The notes below the pieces were generated by a model that made no database searches, was not told the origin of the DNA, and was given only the letters and a program-made list of their open reading frames with translations. Of a DNA stretch of 64,000 bases, positions 10,401-17,495 are shown piece after piece. How positions within the stretch are numbered: position 1 is the first letter of the stretch; each line of letters begins with the position of its first letter. The DNA lies in assembly GCA_023384095.1 (NCBI GenBank), contig JAHDXT010000002.1, forward strand, positions 246,918 to 310,917, given 5' to 3'. Origin of the DNA: Hyphomicrobiaceae bacterium (lineage in GTDB: Bacteria > Pseudomonadota > Alphaproteobacteria > Rhizobiales > Hyphomicrobiaceae). A program made the position numbers and the translations under genes.

Positions 10401-12503
10401 GGTGGTGATCGCGTCATGCGTGCCGTAGGCGGCGATGAAGTTGATGGCGGATGCGGCGTGCTTGATGTTGTTGGCGAAATCCGTCCAGCTCACATATGGC
10501 TTGAGCTGGCTGTCGCCCGTGTTCTCGAAGAAGTCGCGCCGCGCGGCGTTGAGTGACGGCACGCCGGCGTCGCGGCCACGCGCGAGGTTGATCGAGGCGA
10601 GGTCGAGCGGAAGGCCGACCAGGTTGTTGCGCAGCGCCTCGGTCACGAACTCGTCGATCTCGTTGCCGGCCTGCCGGGTCATGCCGCGCACGATGGCGCC
10701 GGCCGCCGCGTCCGCAGACAGCGTCCCGTTCTGGGTGAAGGCGAGCGGGTTGAGGAAAGCTGCGATCAGACCCATCTGCTGCCCGGCGGGATCGGCTCCA
10801 TTGGGATTGCCGATGACGTTGAAGGCGGGATCGAAGCGGTCGACCGTCTCCGTCAGCATCGAGTGGCCGAAGCGATAGACCACGTGCGCGAACTCGGCCA
10901 CGATCGCCGGGTCGAGCGTGTTGTCGTACATCAGGAATTCGTCGACATTCGGCTGCACCTTGCGCGCGAACTCCTCGAACACGAGGTGCTGGTATTGCAT
11001 CTCGGTCGCGAACTTCGCCGCCTGGAACAGGCGCTCTCCGTTCCAGGAGCCGTCGGAGAGTTGCCACTGGGCGATGAAGGCCGGATCGCCGCTGGCGAGC
11101 ACGGTGGCCTTGATGGCGTCGATCTGCCGGTTGTGCTCGGAGTGGAAGACGTGGTGGACGGCGGTCAGCCCGATGTTCTCGTTGCCGCGGCCGTCGCCGG
11201 TGGCGAAGTGGGCGTTCAGGAGCTCGTCGTCGTAGGTGCCGGGATCGCCGTCGTCCGTGGTGCCGGGATCGGCATCGGCAAGGAGCGCTTGCGGCGGCGT
11301 GATCGGGTTGCCGTCATGGTCGCCGACCGGCGTGGCATGATGCGCTATATCGTCGAGGAAGGCGTGGTTCGTGCGCACCGTGACGCCGCCCATGGCGAGC
11401 GGATCGTTGATGTCGAGGCCCGCTGCCGTGCCTTCGACGAATATGTGCGCGTCGTCGTCCGTTCCGGCGATGCCGTCGGTGCCGTTGCCCGTCCGCACGA
11501 CGACCTGGACGAAGCCGTTGTCTCCCGCGATGAAGTTGCCGTACTGGTCCGTGAGCAGCAGCGGCACGTTGAGCGCGTCGGTATCGCCGAGCTTGATGCC
11601 GAGCAGGAGGGCGTTGGCCTTGACGTCGGCCCAGGTCGCGAGGCCGCCGGCCTGACCGTCGAGCAGGCGCCCGGTCGCGACGGGGCGGGCGCCAATGGTG
11701 TCGCCGGGGATGTCGCGGACCTCGTACTCGCGCAGGAACACCTGATGCGAGGGATGCGAGGTGTAGGTCTGGTTCTGGTCGACGAATGGCGTCGTCTGGT
11801 TGTTGTGCTCGTGGATGTCATCGGCCGTGCCGAGGATCTGGTCCGGGCCCGGATCGTTGGTGGCGCGCGTCAGCACCATGAAGTTGGCCGGATCATCCTC
11901 GTTGCCCAGGATGTCGTCGGCCCCGTCGAGGTCTGGATCATAGAGCGGGTCGTCCGGCTGCAGCGGGATGAAGACCGTTCCGCTGCCGCCCTTGTTCACG
12001 AGGTCGAGGCCGTGGTCGAAAAACTGGCCGAAGAACGTGAACCACGAGTTGAAACCCGCCGACAGCCCCTCGTCCGGCGCGGTGTTCGGTATGAGGAAGA
12101 CTTGAGTGTCGTCGGCCGTGCCGAAAATGCCGTCGAGACCGGGGCTCGTGACGAGCTCACCTCCGGCATCGACCGCCGCAGGGTTATTGGCCGTCTGGTC
12201 GACGATCAGATTGGAGATCGTGCGCGGCTCGGAATCGACGACGATCCCGTTCGTCTGTGAGTAGGTTCCGGCATCCGCCGTCCGGAAGAACGGGTCGAGC
12301 AGGCGCGGGAAGTCTTGATCCGCTGCGCCATAGGTTTCCTGACCGGGGACGACATTGTTGAAAGAGCCATCGACAGTGCGCAGCCCGAGCATGGCGAACG
12401 GGTTGGGGAGGATGCTGGCGAGATCGGCTCCGGCCGCGTGCTGCTCGGCTATCAGAATTTGCTGAAGGACGAATTCCAGATCTGACTTGATCAGCGTCGC
12501 CAT
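1473..12503 (-). CDS. Giant secreted protein with two animal-type heme peroxidase units and RTX calcium-binding repeats (MopA-like)
   Basis: This protein has 3,676 residues from ATG 12501-12503, which has GGAG 9 nt upstream; an in-frame start nine codons earlier lacks this. Unit 1 (about 1-1335) and unit 2 (about 1462-2800) are tandem copies. Each has an An_peroxidase domain with distal-His motif GQFFDHGLDL (about 163 and 1631), the catalytic Arg in EHNR (about 455 and 1897), the proximal His in YRFGHSMLTET (about 544 and 2001), then GGxGxDxxx RTX repeats and an Ig-like SDDTPSVNQ or SDATPAEDQ segment. Residues about 3004-3640 are further RTX arrays, ending in a short hydrophobic C-terminus typical of type I secretion. 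There is no N-terminal signal peptide. Related proteins of alphaproteobacteria (MopA of Aurantimonas and Erythrobacter) oxidise Mn(II); other members are peroxicins/peroxinectins. No type I exporter genes are in the window. Substrate is inferred only. Confidence 0.9.
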   Translation of the reverse strand: MATLIKSDLEFVLQQILIAEQHAAGADLASILPNPFAMLGLRTVDGSFNNVVPGQETYGAADQDFPRLLDPFFRTADAGTYSQTNGIVVDSEPRTISNLIVDQTANNPAAVDAGGELVTSPGLDGIFGTADDTQVFLIPNTAPDEGLSAGFNSWFTFFGQFFDHGLDLVNKGGSGTVFIPLQPDDPLYDPDLDGADDILGNEDDPANFMVLTRATNDPGPDQILGTADDIHEHNNQTTPFVDQNQTYTSHPSHQVFLREYEVRDIPGDTIGARPVATGRLLDGQAGGLATWADVKANALLLGIKLGDTDALNVPLLLTDQYGNFIAGDNGFVQVVVRTGNGTDGIAGTDDDAHIFVEGTAAGLDINDPLAMGGVTVRTNHAFLDDIAHHATPVGDHDGNPITPPQALLADADPGTTDDGDPGTYDDELLNAHFATGDGRGNENIGLTAVHHVFHSEHNRQIDAIKATVLASGDPAFIAQWQLSDGSWNGERLFQAAKFATEMQYQHLVFEEFARKVQPNVDEFLMYDNTLDPAIVAEFAHVVYRFGHSMLTETVDRFDPAFNVIGNPNGADPAGQQMGLIAAFLNPLAFTQNGTLSADAAAGAIVRGMTRQAGNEIDEFVTEALRNNLVGLPLDLASINLARGRDAGVPSLNAARRDFFENTGDSQLKPYVSWTDFANNIKHAASAINFIAAYGTHDAITTATTLAEKRAAATLLVMGDGDDSDGVTINGTNYTDRLDFLNSTGAWANLAGGVTTTGVDDIDFWIGGLAEQQMPFGGMLGSTFNFVFETQLETLQNNDRFYYLGRLSGLNFLTEMENNSFAKLIMANTDVTRLPADVFSTPTWILEVDQSKQFNDTDGDGILDQSLDPAGGTELTPLVIRDNPATVGPDSNYLRYTGADHVVLGGTDPGNASNPSGNDILIASEGDDTVWGDGGNDVIEGGDGNDQLDGGDGDDIITDKGGDDVIKGAAGNDVIHAGNGLNLIIGGDGKDFIVTGEDVSEVFAGQGDDFIYGAKTNLPSLGNEGNDWIEIGTQDGAPGDNFDLLTRDDVPGHDVFIGGGGFDELLGEGGDDVMVGSEGEDHFDGNSGFDWATYKNDQLGVTVDLKVNDLVEPPATPSNAGILDRFTFVEGLSGSGAADVLRGDDQQAADILVAGFRGSVLTQEGIDLVTGLQDLLGADVTSFSRGNILLGGAGSDIVEGRAGDDIIDGDAWFNVRISVRENADGTGAEIRSADSMTELMQDMLAGTINPGQLVIQREILQSTTTDFDTAVFSGRLADYTISTADDGTTLVIDNRLVGPGVPLTDGTDILRNIERLQFADQAVVLPNAAGLNNAPVGQLTISDDTPSVNQVITVSNAGVTDADGIAAGSFTYLWQVERNPGSGVFEDIILDVGGSPSIAHDTSLLVTPDLDGLALRARAIYKDGDGTLENVYSAATAAVAGLVAVTAPPAPPAESPTVSAGNGVHFIRADLDFILDQIKIAEQHSDGANLTDILPNSRVPFGLRTVDGSFNNLIPGQEQFGAADESFPLLLDQVFRNEGDDAFGPVTNNNYATQTNVADADPRIISNLIVDQTANNFSAVAASGGGAPVVSPGPDGVFGTPDDKEVFFIGNATPDAALSAPFNAWFTFFGQFFDHGLDLVNKGGNGTIFIPLQPDDPLFSTEPGAANFMVVSRATNMAVAAGEDGLFDTADDVHFHNNQTTPFVDQNQTYTSHPAHQVFLREYALVDVPGDGLGPIPVDTGRLLEGANGGLATWADVKEQARTILGIELTDADIHNLPGIITDPYGNFIPGPGGFPQLALDNGTLEGDPTANGGLGVTIPANVGRTNHAFLDDIAHSANPRDQAGALLAADADADIGNPVIAGQYDDELLDAHYITGDGRGNENIGLTAVHFVFHAEHNRLIDHIKDVAIASNDVTFLNEWLTVDVGALPASEAEINALQWDGQRLFQAARFGTEMQYQHLVFEEFARKIQPQVDVFFAATQVYDTQINPAILAEFAHVVYRFGHSMLTETIDRYDPSFNVIDADPLHPDQDVSGNQIGLIAAFLNPLAFAASGATPTEAAGAIVRGVTRQAGNEIDEFVTEALRNNLVGLPLDLPAINIARGRDTGVPSLNQARAEFYAMTGDSQLKPYTSWADLEANIKHQESLVNFIAAYGTHESITAEATTAGKRAAAYAIVYGENGLDGIPDSGDEPTVPVPADRLEFLNAAAATSGVDAIDLWIGGLAEKQMPFGGLLGSTFNFVFETQMEMLQDGDRFYYLDRTASMNFLTELENNSFAKLIMANTDATHLPGDVFTTPAFTLEVDLSKQFTGLGAGSDDPEGVLRNDPNSTTPDPGYLQYTGDEHVVLGGTDPGNAANPSGNDTLIASIGDDTVYGDGGDDRLEGGFGNDFLLGGGGDDIITDTGGDDNFQGQDGNDAIHGGNGINLILGGFGNDFIVTGEDSSESFGGPGNDFILGGRANEVVRGNEGDDWIEGGMVDGEAGDNFDPFAQDLIRGNDVFIGDPVTDRMDGEGGDDIMLGNGGEGDRYEGFSGFDWAVFRDAPTGTTVDLTLRAFDETPVPLNEAFLARFTSVEGLSGSSHGDFLRGDNNTATEIAVSGAYGSVLENIGLIEGLQGFLDDMTPGAVPVASFGAGNIILGGAGSDLIEGRGGDDLIDGDLSLNVRLGVDENGNGVYDPGELSANSMEELQAQVFAGEINPGDIHIVREILVSPTADFDTAIFSGSLFDAEGDANYTIAVNGVEQDVASPITINAGDVVTVSDLRALDGTDNLRNIERLQFTDGAIVLNGSNQGPSGLLAISDATPAEDQALTVTSILEAGVTDPDNPDGGAITGPVTYYWQQEVAEGRFEDIVFIDEAPEMVRATGLTFTPGDGQVGLRLRVRAVYQDANGVLETVFSAATAAVANINDVPVGTISISDTTPLEAQALVALPQFTDADGIGVLSFQWQQANATGPGGGTSGFSNIAGATAAEFTPGQTQVNRELRVVVTYTDGNGTLETVISAVTAPTGDVINGTGGGNVLTGTESDDVINGNGGGDSINGLGGNDVLNGGAGADLINGGASDDTIAGGTGGDFLFGDAGNDTFNYVFGDGADIVDGGADLDTLNAVGTAGADTLNVVLTGAVLTSFEGGTLSGIEAVHADLLGGTDTLTYAGTSAASAVTVNLGLSTASGFASLAGIENVTGGSGADTLTGDAAANVLSGGAGNDRFVATAGDGDDTYNGGGNTDTYDLSGTTAGATVTNTSATSAETGTDTLSSIESFTGSQGNDTITVNGGVNVVDGQGGDDTINAGAGSDTVIGGAGNDTINYQMGQGADDVDGGADNDRLNVIVAAASTANDTLDVVFDGTAITQLEGGAVTGIEELTASLGGNGGAGDTLSYAGSSAAVTVDLTAQTGSGGFISLVGVENVTGGSGADTLTGVAGVNNRLTGGAGDDTFTVHDTGDVVSEAGGTGGGIDTVLSLANTFTIGDADVENLTFTGTGNFVGTGNGAANVITGGTGIDTLNGGGGADRLVETAGNVNDIFNGGAGSDTLDLSAATAATTVTSGFAAGADIGVNTLTSIENVIGGSGADNISMNGNNRIEGGGGDDLINTAVGNDTLVFAAGFDNDMVSGFDANGAGGQDLLNVAGLGITAATFADDVTIAVQGIDTVVSFAGTTDSITLFGINGVGANTITIDDFRFV

Positions 12504-12813
12504 CGTTTTTCTCCAACGGCCAGAAGCCAAAAAAGGGACTGCCTCTCAATGCGCGGACAGTCCCCAATTGAAGTCATTCTTTAAGTTAAACGATGAACAC
12601 GGAAGGAACCTTGGTTGGCCCGGGGAATGGGTCCTTGGGCCACGAGTTTGCCTGACCAAGGTCGCAGAGGTATGGGACCTCGCCGGTGTCGCGCTCTTGC
12701 CCAAAGGGCCCAGAGTCATGCACGAGCCGGACCGAGCACGTCGGCGGGAATTTCAGGAGTTGAAGGGGCGGCGCCCCGCGACCGACGGTGAGTGCTGCGG
12801 GCCGGACCCGGCC
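12504..12813. other. Intergenic leader and promoter region of the giant peroxidase gene
   Basis: This 310-bp stretch has no supportable gene. It holds the ribosome binding site and terminator-like hairpin of the giant peroxidase gene. Around 12570-12600 lies an A/T-rich island, strikingly poorer in GC than its surroundings, and the likeliest place for the minus-strand promoter. No clear -35/-10 pair could be chosen. The rest (12610-12813) shows no structure I can name. Confidence 0.5.
12529..12564 (-). terminator. Intrinsic terminator inside the leader of the giant peroxidase gene (possible attenuator)
   Basis: On the minus strand a hairpin with arms GGGACTGTC / GGCAGTCCC (9 pairs, one G-U) is followed at once by six T residues, a textbook factor-independent terminator. 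It ends only 25 nt before the ATG of the giant peroxidase gene, and the nearest upstream minus-strand gene stops 250 bp away. So it either ends stray readthrough or conditionally stops transcription of the 11-kb gene. Confidence 0.75.
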
Positions 12814-13383
12814 TCATCCGCGGGCGGCGCTGGACAGGCGGTCGGCGATGCTCCTGGCCGTCCTCTCGCCCATCGACGCAACGCTCCTTGCCGCTCGCCC
12901 GCCGGCGGTCCCGACTGAGGCAGCGGTCGCCCTGGACGATTCCATCAGCGCGGAGAGCGCGCCGGCAAGCCGCTCGAGGAACGCCGCTTCTCCGGCATCG
13001 CTTGCGGTGCCCAGGCGGACGCGCGGTGCGGCCGCTTCGAGGGCCTCTCCCAGTCGGGAGGCCAGGCGATCGATGTCCCGGCGGGGCAGCCTCGAGCCTT
13101 CCCATCGCGGGGCGCGGCCGCCGCGCACCATGACCCCCAATACGAAGCCGACGCCGAGCGCGATGCCGACTGCCGGCAGCGGGTTCTCGCGGATGAGCTC
13201 CTCGACGTCGCCCGCCGTCTCGATGGCGCTGTCCCTCAGGTCTCCGGCGCGATCCTGAACGTACGTCTGCACCTGCTCGGCCAGCCGGGCGAGATCCTCC
13301 CGCAGCTCCTCGAGCCCCGCGCCGATGTCGCCCGCCCGGGCGGCCTGCGAGGGCTCGTTCGCGAATTGCGTCGGCGAGACCAT
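12814..13383 (-). CDS. DUF883/ElaB-YqjD-like membrane-anchored protein
   Basis: This protein has 189 residues from ATG 13381-13383, which has GGGAGAG upstream; a longer frame to 13581 has no such signal. The N-terminal half is an amphipathic helix rich in Glu/Arg (LEELREDLARLAEQVQTYVQ, about 24-43). It is followed by the family hallmark RENPLPAVGIALGVGFVLGVM (about 65-85), a glycine-rich membrane segment. The C-terminal 100 residues are Ala/Arg/Ser-rich helix. Family members such as ElaB and YqjD are inner-membrane, stress-induced and reported to bind ribosomes. Unlike them, the membrane segment here is central rather than C-terminal. Role in this organism unknown. Confidence 0.7.
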   Translation of the reverse strand: MVSPTQFANEPSQAARAGDIGAGLEELREDLARLAEQVQTYVQDRAGDLRDSAIETAGDVEELIRENPLPAVGIALGVGFVLGVMVRGGRAPRWEGSRLPRRDIDRLASRLGEALEAAAPRVRLGTASDAGEAAFLERLAGALSALMESSRATAASVGTAGGRAARSVASMGERTARSIADRLSSAARG

Positions 13384-13622
13384 GGAGCTCTCCCTTGCGC
13401 AGCCGGCACGGCGCCATGGGCCGCCAATGCTCGAGTTTCCGGTCAAGCCGGGAACGCCGATGCGCTCATGCTGGTTCCTGCTGCATCGGCGCAATCTCCG
13501 GGCAGGGAAACGATCGTATTCGTGCGGTAAACCAACCCGGCTGGTGATTCGGAACCAAAGGCGTCCATTTCCGATCTCCAAGGGAGCGCCTTCCGGCTTC
13601 GGTCGACTTTCTGGAGGGCTGA

Positions 13623-16600
13623 GTGGGCAGACTCGAGATGCGCCATGCCGGCCGGCGGGCCTGGTCCCTGTCGGTGCATCTGCTTGTGCTTTGCCTCGCC
13701 ATTCTGGGGCCTGGAATCGTCCTGGGAGGGCTGGCGCTCTGGAACCTGTTCGCGGCCGAGCGCGCCAGCACCGAGGTGCGGCTGCTGCAGGCGGTGCAGG
13801 ATATCGCCAACGCGCTCGATCGAGAGGTCCAGGGCTATGCGCGCATCGGCGAGTCGCTGGCGGCGTCGCCCCTGCTGCAGAGCCGCAACTTCGAGGCCTT
13901 CGATCTGCAGGTGCGCCAGCTCCTCGGCCTGCATGGCTGGCACGTCATCCTGTCCGATCGGAGCGGGCAGCAGGTCGTCAATACCACGCTGCCGGCGGGA
14001 TCGCCTCTGCCAAGAGACGGTGTCGAGCGATTACGGGACGTGATCCAGTCGGGGAAGCCCAGGGTCTCGAACCTGTTCTATGCCGCCGGCAAGATGCCGC
14101 TCGTCGGGGTGCGCGTCCCCGTCATCTCGGGCGGCGAGACCGCTTACGTGCTGACCATCGCCGTCCCGGCGGAGGTGCTTACGCCGCTCCTCGATCAGAA
14201 GATCGGGGATTTGAGCTGGACCGTCGAGATCGCGGACCGGTCGAGCCGGGTGATCGCCCGGTCGCACGAGCACGCGGAGAACGTCGGCAGGCAGGCGCCG
14301 GCCTCCTCGTTCGAGCAGCTCGAGATGAATGCGCCTGTCTATCGCGACGCCGGCCCTGATGGCCGCGAGGTCGTGCGGGTCGTCGACCAGGCACAACTGT
14401 CGGGCTGGGTCGTCGGCGCGACGGTGCTCGGATCCGAGATGGTCGCGGTCGCGCGTCAGGGCTGGTGGACGTTCGCGGCGCTCGGCCTCGCCCTTACCGG
14501 CTTGTCGATCGCGCTCGCCTACCTGTTCGCCCGGCGCATCGCCCGGCCGATCGAGCATCTCGCCAGCATCCCGTTGGACGGCATGGCGGCGGGGTTCCAG
14601 GAGACCGGGCTCGCGGAGGCGAACCAGGTCGGCGCCGCCCTGATCGAGTCGATCGCGGACCTCGAGGCCAGCGAGGAGCGCTACCGCACGCTGGTCGAGG
14701 CCGCCAACGACATCATCTACACGATGGACCTCGATGGCCGGTTCCTGACCTGCAACGCCGCCGCCTACAAGACGCTCGGCTACCGCGGCGACGAGCTCGT
14801 CGGCAGGCCATTGTCCAGCCTGATCGCAACCGGCAAGCAGCGTCCGCTCGACGAGCTGCTGCCTAGCGCAGGGGGGCAGCGGCGAACGCGCGTCGAGATC
14901 GAGGTGACCGCGCGCTCGGGACGGACGCTGATCTGGGATGTCAACAGCCGGCTGCTCCGCGACCGCGACGGCAGGCCCGTATCGGTGCTGAGCATCGCCC
15001 GCGACATTACCGGACGCAAGCGTGCCGAGGAGCAGCTTCGCGCCAACGAGGAACGGCTGCGGCTGGCGCTCGCCGGCATCGGCGCCGGCGTCTGGGAGTA
15101 CGACTTCACGACGCGGTCGAGCACCTGGTCGCCCGAGATGATGGAACTCTACGGGGTCGCGGGGCGCACAAAGCCGCCGAGCCGAGCGGAATTGCTTGGC
15201 CTGATACATCCCGAGGACCGCGAGCGCATCCGCACGGGCGCCCAGCAGCAGGTCATGCGTGGCGGGCCTTTCACCGCGGAGTTCCGCGTGCAGCGGCCGG
15301 ACGGACGACTCGCCTGGATCAGCTCCAGGGGTGCGGTGGAGCTCGGGGCGGGCGGCCGAGCCGTCCGGGCACGCGGCATCGACCAGGACGTGACGGCGGC
15401 CCGGACCGCGCAAGTCCAGCGGGAGCAGTTGCTCCGCACCACGGCCGAGCAGCTCAACGAGGTGCAGTCGCTCTACAACTCGGCGCCCATCGGGCTCGCC
15501 CTCGTCGACCCCGACTTCCGTTTCCAGCGAGTCAACCAGGTCCTCGCCGAGATGACCGGGCACTCGGTCGAGGAGCATCTCGGCAAGCTGACATCGGAGC
15601 TGGTGCCGGACTTCATGCCGGTCGTGGAGCCGCTCCTCCGGCAGGTCGTGGAAACGGGCGAGCCGGTGACAGACGTCGAAATCGCTGGGGAGACATCGGC
15701 CAAGCCCGGCGTATTGCGGAGCTGGGTACAGCAATTCTATCCCCTGAAGTCGCCCGACGGCACGGTGATCGGGATCGGCATCATCTGCGAGGAGGTGACG
15801 GAGCGCCGGCGCGCGCAGCTCGAGCAGGCCCATCTGGCGGCCATCGTGGAGTCCTCGGCCGACGCAATCATGAGCTTGTCCATGGACGCCCGTCTCAGGA
15901 GCTGGAACCCGAGCGCCGAGCGGATGTTCGGCTATAGCGCGGCCGAGATCACCGGCAAGCCGGCGAGCCTGCTCGTCCCGCCCGGTTCGAGCGAGCCGAC
16001 CGAGATCATCGCCAAGCCGGGTGGCCCGGCCGTCCCCCGGGGGCCGGGCGAGACGACGCTTGCGTTCTTCGACCGCGCCGCTGCCGGTGAAAGCCTCACC
16101 GGCGAGGCGCTCCGGCGACGGAAGGACGGGACGGACGTCCCCGTCTCGATCAGCGCCTCGCCGATGCGCGACAGCAAGGGCCGCACCGTGGCGGTATCGG
16201 TGATCTTCCGCGACATCTCCGAGCAGAAGCGGCGCGAGGAGCACACGCGCTTCATCATGCGCGAGCTGTCGCACCGCTCGAAGAACCTGCTCGCCGTGAT
16301 CCAGGCGATGGCCCGCCAGACCGTGCGCACCAGCCGCGACCTCGACGATTTCCAGGAGCGGTTCACGGCCCGGGTGAAGGGCCTTTCGCAGTCGCACGAC
16401 CTGCTCGTCAAGAGGAACTGGCGGGGCGTTCCCGTAGCCGACCTCGTGCGCGCCCATCTGACCGCGTTCGTCGATCGCGCCGAGCATCGCCTGGATCTGT
16501 CCGGCCCGAGCCTGTCGCTGAAGCCGGAGGCCGCCCAGAACATTGGACTGGCCCTGCACGAGCTCGCGACGAATGCCTCCAAGCACGGTGCGCTCAGCAG

Positions 16601-17309
16601 CCCCACTGGGCGCATCGCGATCTGGTGGGGAACAGAAGAGCGCGACGGCGAGCGCCGCTTCCGGATGTCGTGGCGCGAGAGCGGCGGACCTCAGGTGGAG
16701 GCGCCGCGGCAGCGAGGCTTCGGCCATACGGTCGTGGAGGCGATGGTCGGGCGGGCGCTCGAAGGCGAGGCGCGCCTGGAATGGCTGCCCGAGGGTCTCG
16801 CCTGGCACCTCGACGTGCCGGCCGCCTCCGCGTCGACAGGCTCCGATACCGCCTCTGCAGCGGAGTTCCTGCCCGATGCGCTGGTCGAGCTGCAGGCTGT
16901 TTACAGCGCCTGGCTGCAACTCAGCAGCGGGAGAGGCGGGCTGCCGTCGCTCGACGCCCTCGACATCGACTCGATCCCCGGCGCGGAGAGCATCTTCGTC
17001 GCGGCCGTGCGGCCTGGCTCAGACCCGGTCGAGTTCCGCTACGAGCGCATCGGCGGCAGACTGGCGGAGATGTTCGGCCGGCCGGACCGGGGCGAGCCGC
17101 TCGGCAAGCGAGGGGAGCGAGTGATGGGATCGCTCCAGGGTTGCTATCGCGAGGCGACGGCAAGCGGGCTGCCATGCTACGACTCGGCCCGCTTCGGCCG
17201 CGACGGTGAGCGCCCCTTGGAGTTCGAGCGCCTGCTGCTGCCATTCTCGGAGAACGGCAAGTCCGTCAGCCACGTGCTCGGGATGGCCGTTTTCGAGAAC
17301 GCTGCCTGA
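13623..17309 (+). CDS. HWE-family sensor histidine kinase with periplasmic sensor, several PAS domains and a C-terminal PAS_5 domain
   Basis: This protein has 1,228 residues from GTG 13623, with GGAGGG 6 nt upstream. A TM helix lies at about 17-39, a dCACHE-like extracytoplasmic region at about 40-275, a second TM at about 278-300, and a HAMP-like piece follows. Four PAS/PAC repeats (about 345-870) end in the phrase DITGRKRAEEQL and similar linkers. The kinase core has the phospho-acceptor His884 in RELSHRSKNLL, the N-box Asn984 in HELATNASKHGAL, and Trp1017-Arg-Glu1019 (SWRESGGP), the HWE signature. A PAS_5-like domain (about 1085-1225) follows the ATPase domain, an unusual position. A lone receiver gene lies 186 bp downstream and is the obvious partner. 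Stimulus unknown. Confidence 0.9.
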   Translation: MGRLEMRHAGRRAWSLSVHLLVLCLAILGPGIVLGGLALWNLFAAERASTEVRLLQAVQDIANALDREVQGYARIGESLAASPLLQSRNFEAFDLQVRQLLGLHGWHVILSDRSGQQVVNTTLPAGSPLPRDGVERLRDVIQSGKPRVSNLFYAAGKMPLVGVRVPVISGGETAYVLTIAVPAEVLTPLLDQKIGDLSWTVEIADRSSRVIARSHEHAENVGRQAPASSFEQLEMNAPVYRDAGPDGREVVRVVDQAQLSGWVVGATVLGSEMVAVARQGWWTFAALGLALTGLSIALAYLFARRIARPIEHLASIPLDGMAAGFQETGLAEANQVGAALIESIADLEASEERYRTLVEAANDIIYTMDLDGRFLTCNAAAYKTLGYRGDELVGRPLSSLIATGKQRPLDELLPSAGGQRRTRVEIEVTARSGRTLIWDVNSRLLRDRDGRPVSVLSIARDITGRKRAEEQLRANEERLRLALAGIGAGVWEYDFTTRSSTWSPEMMELYGVAGRTKPPSRAELLGLIHPEDRERIRTGAQQQVMRGGPFTAEFRVQRPDGRLAWISSRGAVELGAGGRAVRARGIDQDVTAARTAQVQREQLLRTTAEQLNEVQSLYNSAPIGLALVDPDFRFQRVNQVLAEMTGHSVEEHLGKLTSELVPDFMPVVEPLLRQVVETGEPVTDVEIAGETSAKPGVLRSWVQQFYPLKSPDGTVIGIGIICEEVTERRRAQLEQAHLAAIVESSADAIMSLSMDARLRSWNPSAERMFGYSAAEITGKPASLLVPPGSSEPTEIIAKPGGPAVPRGPGETTLAFFDRAAAGESLTGEALRRRKDGTDVPVSISASPMRDSKGRTVAVSVIFRDISEQKRREEHTRFIMRELSHRSKNLLAVIQAMARQTVRTSRDLDDFQERFTARVKGLSQSHDLLVKRNWRGVPVADLVRAHLTAFVDRAEHRLDLSGPSLSLKPEAAQNIGLALHELATNASKHGALSSPTGRIAIWWGTEERDGERRFRMSWRESGGPQVEAPRQRGFGHTVVEAMVGRALEGEARLEWLPEGLAWHLDVPAASASTGSDTASAAEFLPDALVELQAVYSAWLQLSSGRGGLPSLDALDIDSIPGAESIFVAAVRPGSDPVEFRYERIGGRLAEMFGRPDRGEPLGKRGERVMGSLQGCYREATASGLPCYDSARFGRDGERPLEFERLLLPFSENGKSVSHVLGMAVFENAA

Positions 17310-17495
17310 CGTTTCGTCGGGGCATCGCGGCAAGCCCCATGCAAGATGGCTGGGGTATGCACTCTTCCCAGGTCGTCTCGTAGAAGCTTGCACGTGCGTC
17401 CTGCCGGCAAGGAACGGTCGATCTCGAGCGGCGCTGCGACGCTTTCGTGCTGCATGGCAGCGGAACTTCAGAGCGTCTGGCCGGTTAAGGGACTC

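Noticed and set aside
4404..10556. Two long plus-strand open frames (1,083 and 903 codons) opposite the giant peroxidase gene
   Set aside because: They are antisense shadows produced by the GC-rich RTX and peroxidase codons. The products are Val/Asp/Ala/Arg-rich without motifs, and the minus strand encodes clear domains.
12487..12918. 143-codon plus-strand frame across the leader of the giant peroxidase gene
   Set aside because: It overlaps the 5' end of a confirmed gene, the leader terminator and the 3' end of the DUF883 gene. The product is unlike any family.
14031..16919. 962-codon minus-strand frame opposite the HWE kinase
   Set aside because: It is the mirror of kinase codons; no domain is recognisable and the plus strand has all catalytic motifs.
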